From: an uncultured Planctomycetaceae bacterium
GTDB lineage: Bacteria; Planctomycetota; Planctomycetia; Planctomycetales; Planctomycetaceae
Length of the DNA stretch: 8,458 bases
Direction of reading: 5' to 3'
NCBI GenBank assembly: GCA_903823545.1
Contig: CAIJTL010000701.1
Coordinates: 1-8,458, forward strand
Every line of letters starts with the position of its first letter. Within the stretch, counting starts at the first letter, position 1. This document shows, piece after piece, positions 1-6,551 of the stretch. The position numbers and the translations under genes were made by a program. The notes beneath the pieces are model-generated. The model was not told the DNA's origin. It ran no database searches and saw only the letters and a program-made list of their open reading frames with translations.

Positions 1-2
1 GC

Positions 3-95
3 GGCGAGTTGACCGGATTCTCTGCCCCGACGGGTCTGGACTTGAAACAGCGGTTACTAGATATGGAGCAAGCAGCGTTGAAACGAAAACCGTAA
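3..95 (+). CDS. C-terminal end of an unidentified protein (partial, runs off the left edge)
   Basis: The third frame is open from the left edge to a TAA at 93-95 and gives about 30 residues ending in '...LKRKP'. The tail is rich in Lys, Leu and Gln and looks like an amphipathic helix (around 'LDLKQRLLDMEQAALK'). The second frame is also open but ends further on, inside the hairpin arm, and its composition looks less protein-like. No family can be named from so short a tail. It is followed by the long hairpin at 107-164, which could end its transcript. Frame choice rests on composition only, so this is tentative. Confidence 0.45.
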   Translation, partial: GELTGFSAPTGLDLKQRLLDMEQAALKRKP

Positions 96-106
96 AACCC
101 ATTTCA

Positions 107-164
107 TAGCACGACGCGCAAGCGAGTGGTTCCAATAATGGTCACTCGCTTGCGTGTCGTGCTA
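107..164. repeat. Long near-perfect inverted repeat (22-bp stem, 14-nt loop); candidate terminator or repeat-family element
   Basis: Arm 107-128 and arm 143-164 are complementary over 22 positions. The single exception is position 116 (G) opposite 155 (T), which would still pair as G-U in plus-strand RNA. The loop at 129-142 is AT-leaning. There is no run of T after the right arm (it continues 'aagtaaa'), so it is not a textbook intrinsic terminator, although it lies 12 bases after the stop codon of the upstream gene. Such a long, almost symmetrical stem could be a bidirectional terminator, a REP-like dispersed repeat, or a small non-autonomous palindromic element. Seen: the palindrome. Inferred: any role. 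Confidence 0.75.
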
Positions 165-256
165 AGTAAACCCGCTGAGAAAGTTGCGCAGCTGAGCCGG
201 GTGGCGTAACTGCTTTGATTTTTTTGCGGGTCCACTTAGACGAGGAGCCTGACAGC

Positions 257-2059
257 ATGAGCGAAATTGATCAGCCAACTTCGAGTGAGCGTGCGGCGAT
301 GCCTACAAACGGTGTTGATTCAGCTCAGAGTGTGCGATGGCTGCCGGGGTTGGTCATCGCAGGCTTGTATTGGGTCGTGGTGAAGTCGGTTGAACTGTTG
401 GCCGAGAGCAACGTCGTGATTTTCATGACGACTTTTTTCAGTCCGATGGTGACCACCGTGTTGTTTCTTTTGGCGTGGCTAGGGTTCAGTCGACGACCGT
501 GGAACGAACGCATTTGGGGCATTCTGTTTTTCATTAGTACCGGCGGCGCATCCCGTTTTCTGGCTCATCGTTCGATGGCATACGGTTTGATTCTTTACGG
601 GCTTCCGGTGGTCATCACGACCTGGGCGATCTGGGGATGGGCGACTCGAAGCATTACCTCGTTGGTAATGCGCCGCATGACACTCGCAGCGACCATGCTC
701 TTGACTTGGTCCTACTTCTGTTTGCTCCGATTGGATGGGCTCGATGGCGGTATGCAATCGACATGTAATTGGCGTTGGACACCCACTGCGGAAGACAGAT
801 TCTTGGCGAAGGTCGGACGCAAAGCGGACGAGGCATCGTCAACGAGCGAATCAGCAATCGCTGAAGTCGTCGCAAAGCCAAGTGACTGGATCGGCTTTCG
901 TGGTCCGCAGCGAGACGGTGTCGTCAAAGGAGTTCGCATCGAAACCGATTGGGCCGCACATCCGCCGAAATTGGTTTGGAAGCAACCGATCGGTCCAGGC
1001 TGGTCTTCGTTCGCGGTGGTTGACGGTCGGGTATTCACTCAAGAGCAGCGAGGCGAAGACGAATGCGTGACCTGCTACGACGCGGCAAACGGAGCGGAAA
1101 TCTGGTGTCACCGCGATGCAACACGTTTCTCCGAACCAGTCGCCGGGGCCGGGCCGCGCGGTACGCCGCAATTCCACGACGGTAAATTGTTCGCTCAAGG
1201 GGCGAGCGGACATTTGATTTGTCTGGATGCCGTAACGGGCAAGCGACTTTGGTTGGCGGATACTGCTGCGGATTCAAAAGCACCAACGCCGATCTGGGGA
1301 TTTTCTAGTTCGCCGTTGGTTGTCGCTGGAGTCGTCACGGTATTGCCCGGCGGACCGAACGGAGCGAGCGTTCTGGGTTATCGAATCGAAGATGGTCAAT
1401 TGGCCTGGAAGGCAGGTGAAGGAACCGCCGGTTATGCCTCGGTCCATTTGACTGAATTGCAGGGCACTCCAATGCTCATCGCGCTAACGAGTCAAGGTGC
1501 CACGGGGTTGGAGCCATCTTCTGGCCGCAGCGTTTGGCAGCATGCTTGGGTGTCGGATCAGGAGATGCGAATTGCTCAGCCGATGTTTGTTGAGGAATCA
1601 CGATTGCTGATCCCAACCGGTCAGTCACTGGGTGCAAGGTTGATCGACGTTCGTCGCAACGAAGAGCAATGGACGACATCCGAGGTCTGGACCTCGAAAG
1701 AGTTCAAGCCTTACTTCAACGACTATGTGCAGTATGCTGGTCACGCTTACGGCTTCGACAATCTCTTCTGTTGCATCAACCTCGCCAACGGCAAGCGAAC
1801 CTGGAAGAAAGGGCGTTACGGCAGCGGCCAAGTTCTGTTACTCGCCGACCAAGGCTTGTTGCTCGTGCTCAGCGAAACCGGCGACATCGTGCTGCTCGAA
1901 GCAAGCCCGAAATCACACGTCGAGCTTGCGAAGTTTCCTGCGATCGAAGGGAAGACTTGGAACCACCCGGCACTCGTCGGCGACCAACTCTTCGTTCGCA
2001 ATGGAGAACAGATCGCTTGCTACCGGCTGCCGCTGCTCTCTGAAAGAAATAGCCAATGA
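257..2059 (+). CDS. Multi-pass membrane protein with C-terminal PQQ-like beta-propeller
   Basis: The protein is 600 residues with two parts. Residues ~28-160 hold four or five hydrophobic segments (about 28-48, 52-77, 86-104, 108-128, 141-158). A low-complexity linker rich in Ala, Ser and Glu (~185-208) follows. From ~210 to the end is a PQQ-like (BamB/quinoprotein-dehydrogenase-like) beta-propeller, recognised by the entry motif 'WIGFRGPQRDG' and repeated blade motifs of the type 'YDAANGAEIW', 'LDAVTGKRLW', 'ANGKRTW'. These blades usually form a scaffold or binding surface; I see no evidence for a bound cofactor or catalysis. The propeller probably faces the periplasm, by inference. ATG 257 is chosen over an upstream in-frame TTG at 215 because GAGGAG at 242-247 sits 9 bases before it. 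No substrate can be named. Confidence 0.85.
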   Translation: MSEIDQPTSSERAAMPTNGVDSAQSVRWLPGLVIAGLYWVVVKSVELLAESNVVIFMTTFFSPMVTTVLFLLAWLGFSRRPWNERIWGILFFISTGGASRFLAHRSMAYGLILYGLPVVITTWAIWGWATRSITSLVMRRMTLAATMLLTWSYFCLLRLDGLDGGMQSTCNWRWTPTAEDRFLAKVGRKADEASSTSESAIAEVVAKPSDWIGFRGPQRDGVVKGVRIETDWAAHPPKLVWKQPIGPGWSSFAVVDGRVFTQEQRGEDECVTCYDAANGAEIWCHRDATRFSEPVAGAGPRGTPQFHDGKLFAQGASGHLICLDAVTGKRLWLADTAADSKAPTPIWGFSSSPLVVAGVVTVLPGGPNGASVLGYRIEDGQLAWKAGEGTAGYASVHLTELQGTPMLIALTSQGATGLEPSSGRSVWQHAWVSDQEMRIAQPMFVEESRLLIPTGQSLGARLIDVRRNEEQWTTSEVWTSKEFKPYFNDYVQYAGHAYGFDNLFCCINLANGKRTWKKGRYGSGQVLLLADQGLLLVLSETGDIVLLEASPKSHVELAKFPAIEGKTWNHPALVGDQLFVRNGEQIACYRLPLLSERNSQ

Positions 2060-2134
2060 AGTTGGGATGGCAGTGTTCTTTGACAGCGTTACATTGGCTC
2101 CGACAGATTGTCCAAATTCTTGTGGAATTATTTC

Positions 2135-2395
2135 ATGAGCCTACAAACCATCGAACTGAACGACGAACTTGTGGCGGTGCTCAATTCCCTGAACCAACCC
2201 GTTCGACAGTCCATACCAGAACTCGTAGCGTTAGAGCTTTATCGTCGCGGCGTCATTTCAAGCGGAAAAGCAGCGGAGTGGTTTGGACTCGGGCGAGCGG
2301 ATTTCATCAGGCATGCTTCACAGCTCGGAATACCATTCTTCGACATGGCTGAATCGGAATGGGAAAGCGAACGATGCAACGCGGAGACGCTCTGA
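2135..2395 (+). CDS. UPF0175 family antitoxin-like protein
   Basis: This 86-residue protein has the UPF0175 layout: a short N-terminal beta/alpha segment ('TIELNDELVAVL', 5-16), a helix ending in 'ALELYRRGVISSGKAAEWFGL' at about 32-52, and the helix-turn-helix-like end 'GRADFIRHASQLGIPFF' to residue 69. UPF0175 proteins typically sit directly before DUF3368/PIN-like genes and are regarded as antitoxins and DNA-binding autorepressors. That arrangement is seen here: the TGA stop at 2393-2395 shares a base with the ATG of the next gene. Start choice: ATG 2135 gives the family's usual length and has GTGGA about 9 bases upstream. An in-frame TTG at 2108 would add nine residues with no better SD. 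The call rests on motif recognition plus context. Confidence 0.8.
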   Translation: MSLQTIELNDELVAVLNSLNQPVRQSIPELVALELYRRGVISSGKAAEWFGLGRADFIRHASQLGIPFFDMAESEWESERCNAETL

Positions 2396-2856
2396 TGACC
2401 AATCGCGTCGTCAGCAATTCCAGTCCAATTATTGCGCTCTCTGACATCAAGCACCTGAACTTGCTGTATGAGTTGTTCGGCGAAATTGCAGTGCCGCCTG
2501 GTGTGATCAGCGAGACGATCTCAGCAGCACCGTTGCCGGAGTGGATTTTCGAAATCAGACTTACACAACCAATTAATCCACAAGTCGTAATTGCTGGACT
2601 TGGTCCCGGTGAAACTGAAGCTATCAGCTTGGCTCGTGAAACCAATCCACTTTGGTTGATCTTGGATGATCGCCCCGCACGTCGGCTAGCGAATTCCTTG
2701 GGAATCCCCGTCATGGGAACGCTTGGTGTTTTGTTCGCGGCCAAACGCAAAGGACTGCTGGCCACGATTAAGCCCGTTCTCAACGAGTTGATCCAAACGG
2801 GTTTCTTTTTGGCACCAGGACTTTACCGCAAAGTTCCTGAAGATGCTGGTGAGTAG
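2395..2856 (+). CDS. DUF3368 PIN-like toxin (predicted ribonuclease) of a UPF0175/DUF3368 toxin-antitoxin pair
   Basis: This 153-residue protein opens with 'VVSNSSPIIAL' (5-15), the DUF3368 version of the first PIN motif. It continues with 'GPGETEAISLA' (70-80, acidic E73), 'LILDDRPARRLA' (88-99, D91/D92) and 'GIPVMGTLGVL' (103-113), the usual order in DUF3368. PIN domains are metal-dependent RNases that use a cluster of acidic residues. Here the first position, usually Asp in PIN domains, is Asn8, a substitution I believe is common in DUF3368. Start: ATG 2395 overlaps the antitoxin stop (TGATG) and has GGAG at 2383-2386, 8 bases before it, so translation is probably coupled. An upstream ATG at 2359 would lie inside the antitoxin gene and is less likely. 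Toxicity itself is inference. Confidence 0.82.
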   Translation: MTNRVVSNSSPIIALSDIKHLNLLYELFGEIAVPPGVISETISAAPLPEWIFEIRLTQPINPQVVIAGLGPGETEAISLARETNPLWLILDDRPARRLANSLGIPVMGTLGVLFAAKRKGLLATIKPVLNELIQTGFFLAPGLYRKVPEDAGE

Positions 2857-2919
2857 CAGCCAAGTGATAAGCGGCAGCCAAACAGAGGTAATGGGCGTCA
2901 GATGCAATCGCCTTGGCAA

Positions 2920-4341
2920 TCAACTCGCTCGTGATGTCGCTTCGGCTTGGTATTGGTTCAGCTTGTTGTAGAGCGTTTTGAGTGAGATTCCCATTTCGGA
3001 AGCAACCTTCGGCTTGTCTCCCTGGTGGCGTTCCAAGGAGGCCATGATCATCTCTCGCTCCATTTCGTGGATGGTTCGTGCGGTGAGATTGGCTGGCGAG
3101 ACAGGAGTTGGCTCGACTTCAAGTGCGAGCGACTTGACTCCTTTTGATCGTCGTGACGTGAGGCTACTTGGGAGGTCTTCGGCAGCAATCAATTGCCCGT
3201 CCGAAAGGATCACCGCGTGCTCGAGCGCATTTGCCAGTTCGCGAACGTTACCCGGCCAGTCGTAGTTGTTGAGGACTGCTAATGCCTCTCGCGACAGTAT
3301 GCCGTCTGGGGCTTGTCGTCGTTTGAGATGCCGAGCGATCAGTGCTTGAGCCAGCGCCGGGAGATCATCTTTTCGGTCGCGGAGCGCGGGCAAAGGAATC
3401 TCAAACGTGTTGATGCGAAAGAAGAGGTCTTCGCGGAATGAGCCCTCGTCGATCATGTCTTGCAGCGGTCGATTTGTCGCACACACGATTCGCACATCGA
3501 CATGAAACGCTTCGTTCTCGCCGACGCGACGGACTTCGCCTGATTCTAAAAAACGGAGCAGTTTGACCTGCATCGCTTTATCGAGTTCGCCGAGTTCGTC
3601 GAGAAACAGCGTTCCGCCGTTGGCAACTTCAAGCAGTCCCTTGCGGGTGACGTCGGCCCCGGTGAAGGCGCCTTTACGATGTCCGAAGAACTCGCTTTCA
3701 ACGAGTTGTTCCGGCAGTGCTCCGCAATTGACCGCGACAAACGGCATTCCTTTGCGAGTGCTCAGATCGTGAATGCGGCGAGCGACTAACTCTTTGCCAG
3801 TTCCCGTTTCGCCAAGAATGAGGACGCTCGAATCGGTTGGTGCGATCTTGTCGATCAGCCGTTTGACTCGCTGCATTCCAGCGGAAGCACCGATCAGTTC
3901 GGAACTTCCTTGAACCGCGGAAAGGCGACTTTCGAGAGCGATTGTTTTGTGAGTCAACGCGCGATGCTCGGCCACTCGTTGCAGTAGCTTTTCAATGTCA
4001 CCCAAGCTGCATGGCTTCGGGAGAAAATCAAACACCTGCATGCGCAGCGCTTGAATCGCGGCATCCATGCTGCCATGTGCGGTGTGAATGATCGCGGGGG
4101 TGTCGGGCGCGATTTCCTTCATGCGACCGACGACTTCCCAGCCGGTCATTCCCGGCATCTGCAAGTCGATGATCGCACAATCGAACGACGCTTTTTCCAA
4201 AGCTCGAACGGCGGCGGCTCCATCTTCGCAGATGGTCGCATCATGCCCGCGAGAGGGTAGTTCGACCGCCATGATCTGACGAATCAGCGGTTCGTCGTCG
4301 ACGAACAAAACACGCAATTGGCTGCTGGCAGAAGCGCTCAA
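2920..4341 (-). CDS. NtrC-family sigma-54-dependent response regulator
   Basis: The 473-residue protein has three domains. The receiver domain (~9-125) has the acidic pocket D15/D16, phospho-acceptor D59 ('IIDLQMPG'), T87 and K109. The AAA+ domain (~148-385) has Walker A 'GETGTGKE' (177-184), the sigma-54 contact loop 'GAFTGA' (224-229), Walker B 'GGTLFLDE' (242-249) and sensor-type 'CATNRPL'. A Fis-type helix-turn-helix lies near the C-terminus (~440-463, 'KVASEMGISLKTLYNKL'). All key residues are present, so it should activate sigma-54 promoters when phosphorylated. No histidine kinase is in the window, so the signal and targets are unknown. The start is taken as TTG 4341: GGGAG (plus-strand 4348-4352) lies 6 bases upstream, and the extra 28 residues from ATG 4425 do not look like a domain. 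Confidence 0.93.
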   Translation of the reverse strand: MSASASSQLRVLFVDDEPLIRQIMAVELPSRGHDATICEDGAAAVRALEKASFDCAIIDLQMPGMTGWEVVGRMKEIAPDTPAIIHTAHGSMDAAIQALRMQVFDFLPKPCSLGDIEKLLQRVAEHRALTHKTIALESRLSAVQGSSELIGASAGMQRVKRLIDKIAPTDSSVLILGETGTGKELVARRIHDLSTRKGMPFVAVNCGALPEQLVESEFFGHRKGAFTGADVTRKGLLEVANGGTLFLDELGELDKAMQVKLLRFLESGEVRRVGENEAFHVDVRIVCATNRPLQDMIDEGSFREDLFFRINTFEIPLPALRDRKDDLPALAQALIARHLKRRQAPDGILSREALAVLNNYDWPGNVRELANALEHAVILSDGQLIAAEDLPSSLTSRRSKGVKSLALEVEPTPVSPANLTARTIHEMEREMIMASLERHQGDKPKVASEMGISLKTLYNKLNQYQAEATSRAS

Positions 4342-4439
4342 GTGAAACTCCCGATTCCATTCGGGTGATCGAATTATCCGGCTCCGACGAATCCCTGTCG
4401 CGGAAGGGGCGGGGTAATAGCACATCAGCGCAAACGAGG

Positions 4440-4485
4440 CAACGTGGGGTACAAAGCTCCGCGAGGACGGGGCTGACGCACGTTG
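4440..4485. promoter_or_regulatory. Nested inverted repeats in the region upstream of the response regulator
   Basis: The 192-base gap between the helicase stop and the response-regulator start (4342-4533) has no plausible gene. It contains an outer 7-bp perfect inverted repeat, CAACGTG (4440-4446) with CACGTTG (4479-4485). Inside that is a 6-bp stem, AGCTCC (4455-4460) with GGGGCT (4469-4474), around an 8-base loop. The inner stem has one T/G pair, so it folds fully only in RNA read from the plus strand; in the response-regulator mRNA that position is an A-C mismatch. It could be an operator, part of an untranslated leader, a factor-dependent terminator for the helicase transcript, or a repeat fragment. 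I found no convincing -24/-12 or -35/-10 promoter here. Confidence 0.35.
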
Positions 4486-4533
4486 TGAATCTTGCCACCC
4501 GGCTTACCTATGCGATTCCGTGGCCGACATCAC

Positions 4534-5742
4534 CTACCGATTGGAAAACCCTTCGACTTCGTGAATCGTCTTGCGTGGGGCTTGGGGGCGTGCGGATTCG
4601 AAGTTGGGGATCTTGTATTCCGGCAGCATGTTGTTGATGCGGATTTCGATGTTCGTAAGCTGCTCCCCTTGGTCGCGTGTGACGAACGTGAAGGCGTATC
4701 CCTTCTCGTCTGAAGAGAGGCGACCGGTGCGACCGACGCGGTGGACGTAGTCGTCGCAGTACTCCGGGATGTCATAGTTAATGATGTGCGAGATGCCGCT
4801 GATGTCGATCCCTCGGCCCACGACATCGGTGGCAATCAGCATCCGAACTTCGCCCGAGCGGAATTGTTTCATGACTCGGTCGCGGTGCGACTGAGCTAAG
4901 TCGCCGTGCAAGATCGCGACGTTCGGCAGCTTTCCGGCAAACTTACGATACAGCTCATCGGCTCCTCGTTTCGTTCGCAGGAACACGAGCACTTGCTGCG
5001 GACGTTGATCGAGCAACAACCAACGGAGCGTCTCCATTTTGCGGTCATAATCGACGGTGACGTAATACTGGTCGACCGTTTTCGTCGCGATGCCGTTTGT
5101 GGACATGTCCACTTTTTGCGGCGTCTTCATATAACGATTCGCGAGCCGTTCGACTGGCGGCGGCAGTGTCGCGGAGAGCAGCAACGTTTGTCGTTCCTCT
5201 GGGCAGCGTCGCAGAATCTTTTCGATGTCCGGTCGAAAGCCGATGTCGAGCATTCGATCCGCTTCGTCCAAGACGACGAATTGCAAATCGCCGAGACTCA
5301 GATTCTGGCGCTCGATCAAATCGATCACGCGCCCTGGCGTGCCGACCGCGACATGCACCCCTTTTTGGAGTTCCGCGATCTGTGCTCGAACGGGCCGGCC
5401 GCCGACGATGCAAACCGTCTTGCACTGAGAAGAATACGAAAGTCGTTTGCACTCTTCTGCGACTTGCTCGCTCAGTTCACGAGTCGGTGTCAGCACAAGA
5501 GCCTGCACCACGGGGCGTCCGAAGTCCAATCGTTCCAAAAGTGGTAGTACGAACGCGGCCGTCTTGCCCGTTCCGGTGTGAGCTTGGCCGATGCAGTCGG
5601 AACCGCTCATCGCAATGGGAATGAAGGCGGCTTGAATCGGGCTGGGCTTCTCAAACTTCATTTTGTGAAGCGCGGCCAATGTCGGTTCACTCAAGCCCAG
5701 ATCGGCGAACGAGACCGACACACTCTTAACGGATGTTGTCAA
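4534..5742 (-). CDS. DEAD-box ATP-dependent RNA helicase (RhlE/DeaD-like)
   Basis: This 402-residue protein carries the complete DEAD-box motif set in order: Q motif 'FEKPSPIQ' (30-37), motif I 'AHTGTGKT' (54-61), Ia 'PTREL' (86-90), Ib 'GTPGR' (134-138), II 'DEAD' (159-162), III 'SAT' (190-192), V 'ATDVVGRGID' (304-313) and VI 'HRVGRTGR' (334-341). It should unwind short RNA duplexes with ATP in the cytoplasm, in ribosome assembly, mRNA turnover or cold adaptation. It is a minimal two-RecA core with a tail of only ~40 residues, so subfamily assignment is uncertain. Start: TTG 5742 has AGGAG (plus-strand 5751-5755) 8 bases upstream. Longer in-frame extensions run back to 5904 and overlap the neighbouring gene with non-conserved sequence. 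A GTG twelve codons or fewer downstream is a weaker alternative. Confidence 0.93.
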   Translation of the reverse strand: MTTSVKSVSVSFADLGLSEPTLAALHKMKFEKPSPIQAAFIPIAMSGSDCIGQAHTGTGKTAAFVLPLLERLDFGRPVVQALVLTPTRELSEQVAEECKRLSYSSQCKTVCIVGGRPVRAQIAELQKGVHVAVGTPGRVIDLIERQNLSLGDLQFVVLDEADRMLDIGFRPDIEKILRRCPEERQTLLLSATLPPPVERLANRYMKTPQKVDMSTNGIATKTVDQYYVTVDYDRKMETLRWLLLDQRPQQVLVFLRTKRGADELYRKFAGKLPNVAILHGDLAQSHRDRVMKQFRSGEVRMLIATDVVGRGIDISGISHIINYDIPEYCDDYVHRVGRTGRLSSDEKGYAFTFVTRDQGEQLTNIEIRINNMLPEYKIPNFESARPQAPRKTIHEVEGFSNR

Positions 5743-5763
5743 AACCAAAACTCCTAATGATTC

Positions 5764-5818
5764 CCAGCAAACTGTGCTGGCGAAGATAGCTCGGTGACTA
5801 AGGACCGTCAATTTGCTG
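5764..5818 (-). promoter_or_regulatory. Possible alternative-hairpin leader of the RNA helicase gene
   Basis: The 106 bases between the helicase start and the DUF1854 stop hold two perfect inverted repeats that share an arm. CCAGCA (5764-5769) pairs with TGCTGG (5775-5780) around a 5-base loop. CAGCAAA (5765-5771) pairs with TTTGCTG (5812-5818). Only one can form at a time. The proximal hairpin lies 8 bases upstream of the helicase SD in its mRNA. Leaders of RNA helicase genes are sometimes structured and autoregulated (known for cold-shock helicases), so a switch is conceivable. The stems are short, so chance is also possible. Confidence 0.3.
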
Positions 5819-5848
5819 TGCGATACTGGTCGCGGTTGTCCAAGTGGT

Positions 5849-6340
5849 TCACGACAGATACCGAGCCAGCAATTTACGACTTGTGGAGTCGAGTCGCTTG
5901 GCATCGGGCACCAGGTAACGAAGACCGTGCGAATCGAGGATCAGTGCCTTTTCTGCTCCGAGCTTGCGAACATGCTCGTCGCTATTAAGGACAAACGACG
6001 TCGCACCTCGATCCGTTTCGACGACCCATTCACATGGTTCGGCGAGGGACGAGATGCTGACGATGCGTTGAATAACGGGCACGAACTCACGTCGCGTCAG
6101 TTCTGTCTGCAAAAGTTCTCGCTGATCGTCGGCCATTTGCTGAAGGTCACGAACTTGTGCGACTTCATGGCCCGAAGAATCACAGAGCGAAATCCAATGA
6201 TCTGGATCAGAAATTGGAAACGCACGGATCGGCTCGACGTTCTCATGGCGGCGGCCTTGCGAATCAGTCACGATCAAGCGACCGGAAGAATCACGTGATA
6301 GTGAAAAGGTGAGGCTAAGGTCAGTCGATGTTGCGGTCAT
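5849..6340 (-). CDS. DUF1854 family protein
   Basis: The protein is 163 residues, cytoplasmic, with no signal peptide or membrane segment. It matches DUF1854 by its characteristic blocks: 'DSQGRRHENVEPIRAFPISDP' at about 26-46, 'RREFVPVIQRI' (83-93), 'WVVETDRG' (105-112), 'ILDSHGLRY' (134-142) and the tail 'DSTSRKLLARYL'. The family's biochemical role is unknown. In proteobacteria members sit beside cyanophycin synthetase genes or an ABC transporter and are labelled cyanophycin-metabolism-associated. No such partner is visible here: the neighbours are an RNA helicase and tsaB. ATG 6340 is preferred because it gives the usual length. A GTG at 6409 would add 23 residues from repeat-like sequence. 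Neither start has a strong SD, so the start is less certain than the family. Confidence 0.85.
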   Translation of the reverse strand: MTATSTDLSLTFSLSRDSSGRLIVTDSQGRRHENVEPIRAFPISDPDHWISLCDSSGHEVAQVRDLQQMADDQRELLQTELTRREFVPVIQRIVSISSLAEPCEWVVETDRGATSFVLNSDEHVRKLGAEKALILDSHGLRYLVPDAKRLDSTSRKLLARYLS

Positions 6341-6353
6341 GCTGGGGAGTTCG

Positions 6354-6440
6354 TTGTCAGTGGTCAGTAGCTGGTGCAAACAAGCGGATTGAGTCAGCGA
6401 ATGATCCACATTTCCTGCGGTGCCGCAATGTCACTGACAA
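6354..6440. repeat. 9-bp inverted repeat with GTCAGT motifs in the divergent DUF1854/tsaB intergenic region
   Basis: The 211-base region between the divergent starts contains TTGTCAGTG (6354-6362) and its exact reverse complement CACTGACAA (6432-6440), 69 bases apart. GTCAGT occurs twice in near-tandem (6356-6361 and 6363-6368), and a third copy lies in the right arm on the other strand. The rest of the region shows no gene and no confident promoter. The motif could be a divergent operator, or a degenerate copy of the short 'cagtggtcagt' type of repeat found between genes in various bacteria. Confidence 0.35.
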
Positions 6441-6551
6441 AGTGAGCCGCGATTGGTTGTGACGTTGGCTCGTTTACCCAACAATCGAACCGGCGTTTGG
6501 GAAATCAAATTTGTTCGAGCCGTGGATGCTCGTGGCAGACAGGATCGTCGC

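Noticed and set aside
195..206. AGCCGGGTGGC shared between the leader of the propeller gene and, on the opposite strand, the gap near 4495-4505
   Set aside because: Eleven identical bases are expected several times by chance between two strands of a window this size. It might be part of a known planctomycete intergenic repeat, but that needs a genome-wide search.
2080..2108. Perfect TTGACA hexamer before the toxin-antitoxin pair as a -35 box
   Set aside because: At 17 bases spacing the -10 position reads ACAGAT, a poor match, and other spacings are no better. A promoter is likely somewhere here but cannot be placed.
2056..2352. 98-residue open frame overlapping the antitoxin gene in another frame
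   Set aside because: Its composition (many Arg, Thr and Ser, no recognisable domain) is that of a shadow frame, while the overlapping frame matches UPF0175 and couples to the toxin gene.
4342..4533. Sigma-54 promoter before the response regulator
   Set aside because: A TGGCA is present on the minus strand (in 'GGGTGGCAAG'), but there is no GC element at the required 10-base distance.
4906..5547. 213-residue plus-strand open frame opposite the RNA helicase
   Set aside because: It is antisense to a helicase with every motif intact, has no family features and no SD, and long antisense frames are common opposite GC-biased codons.
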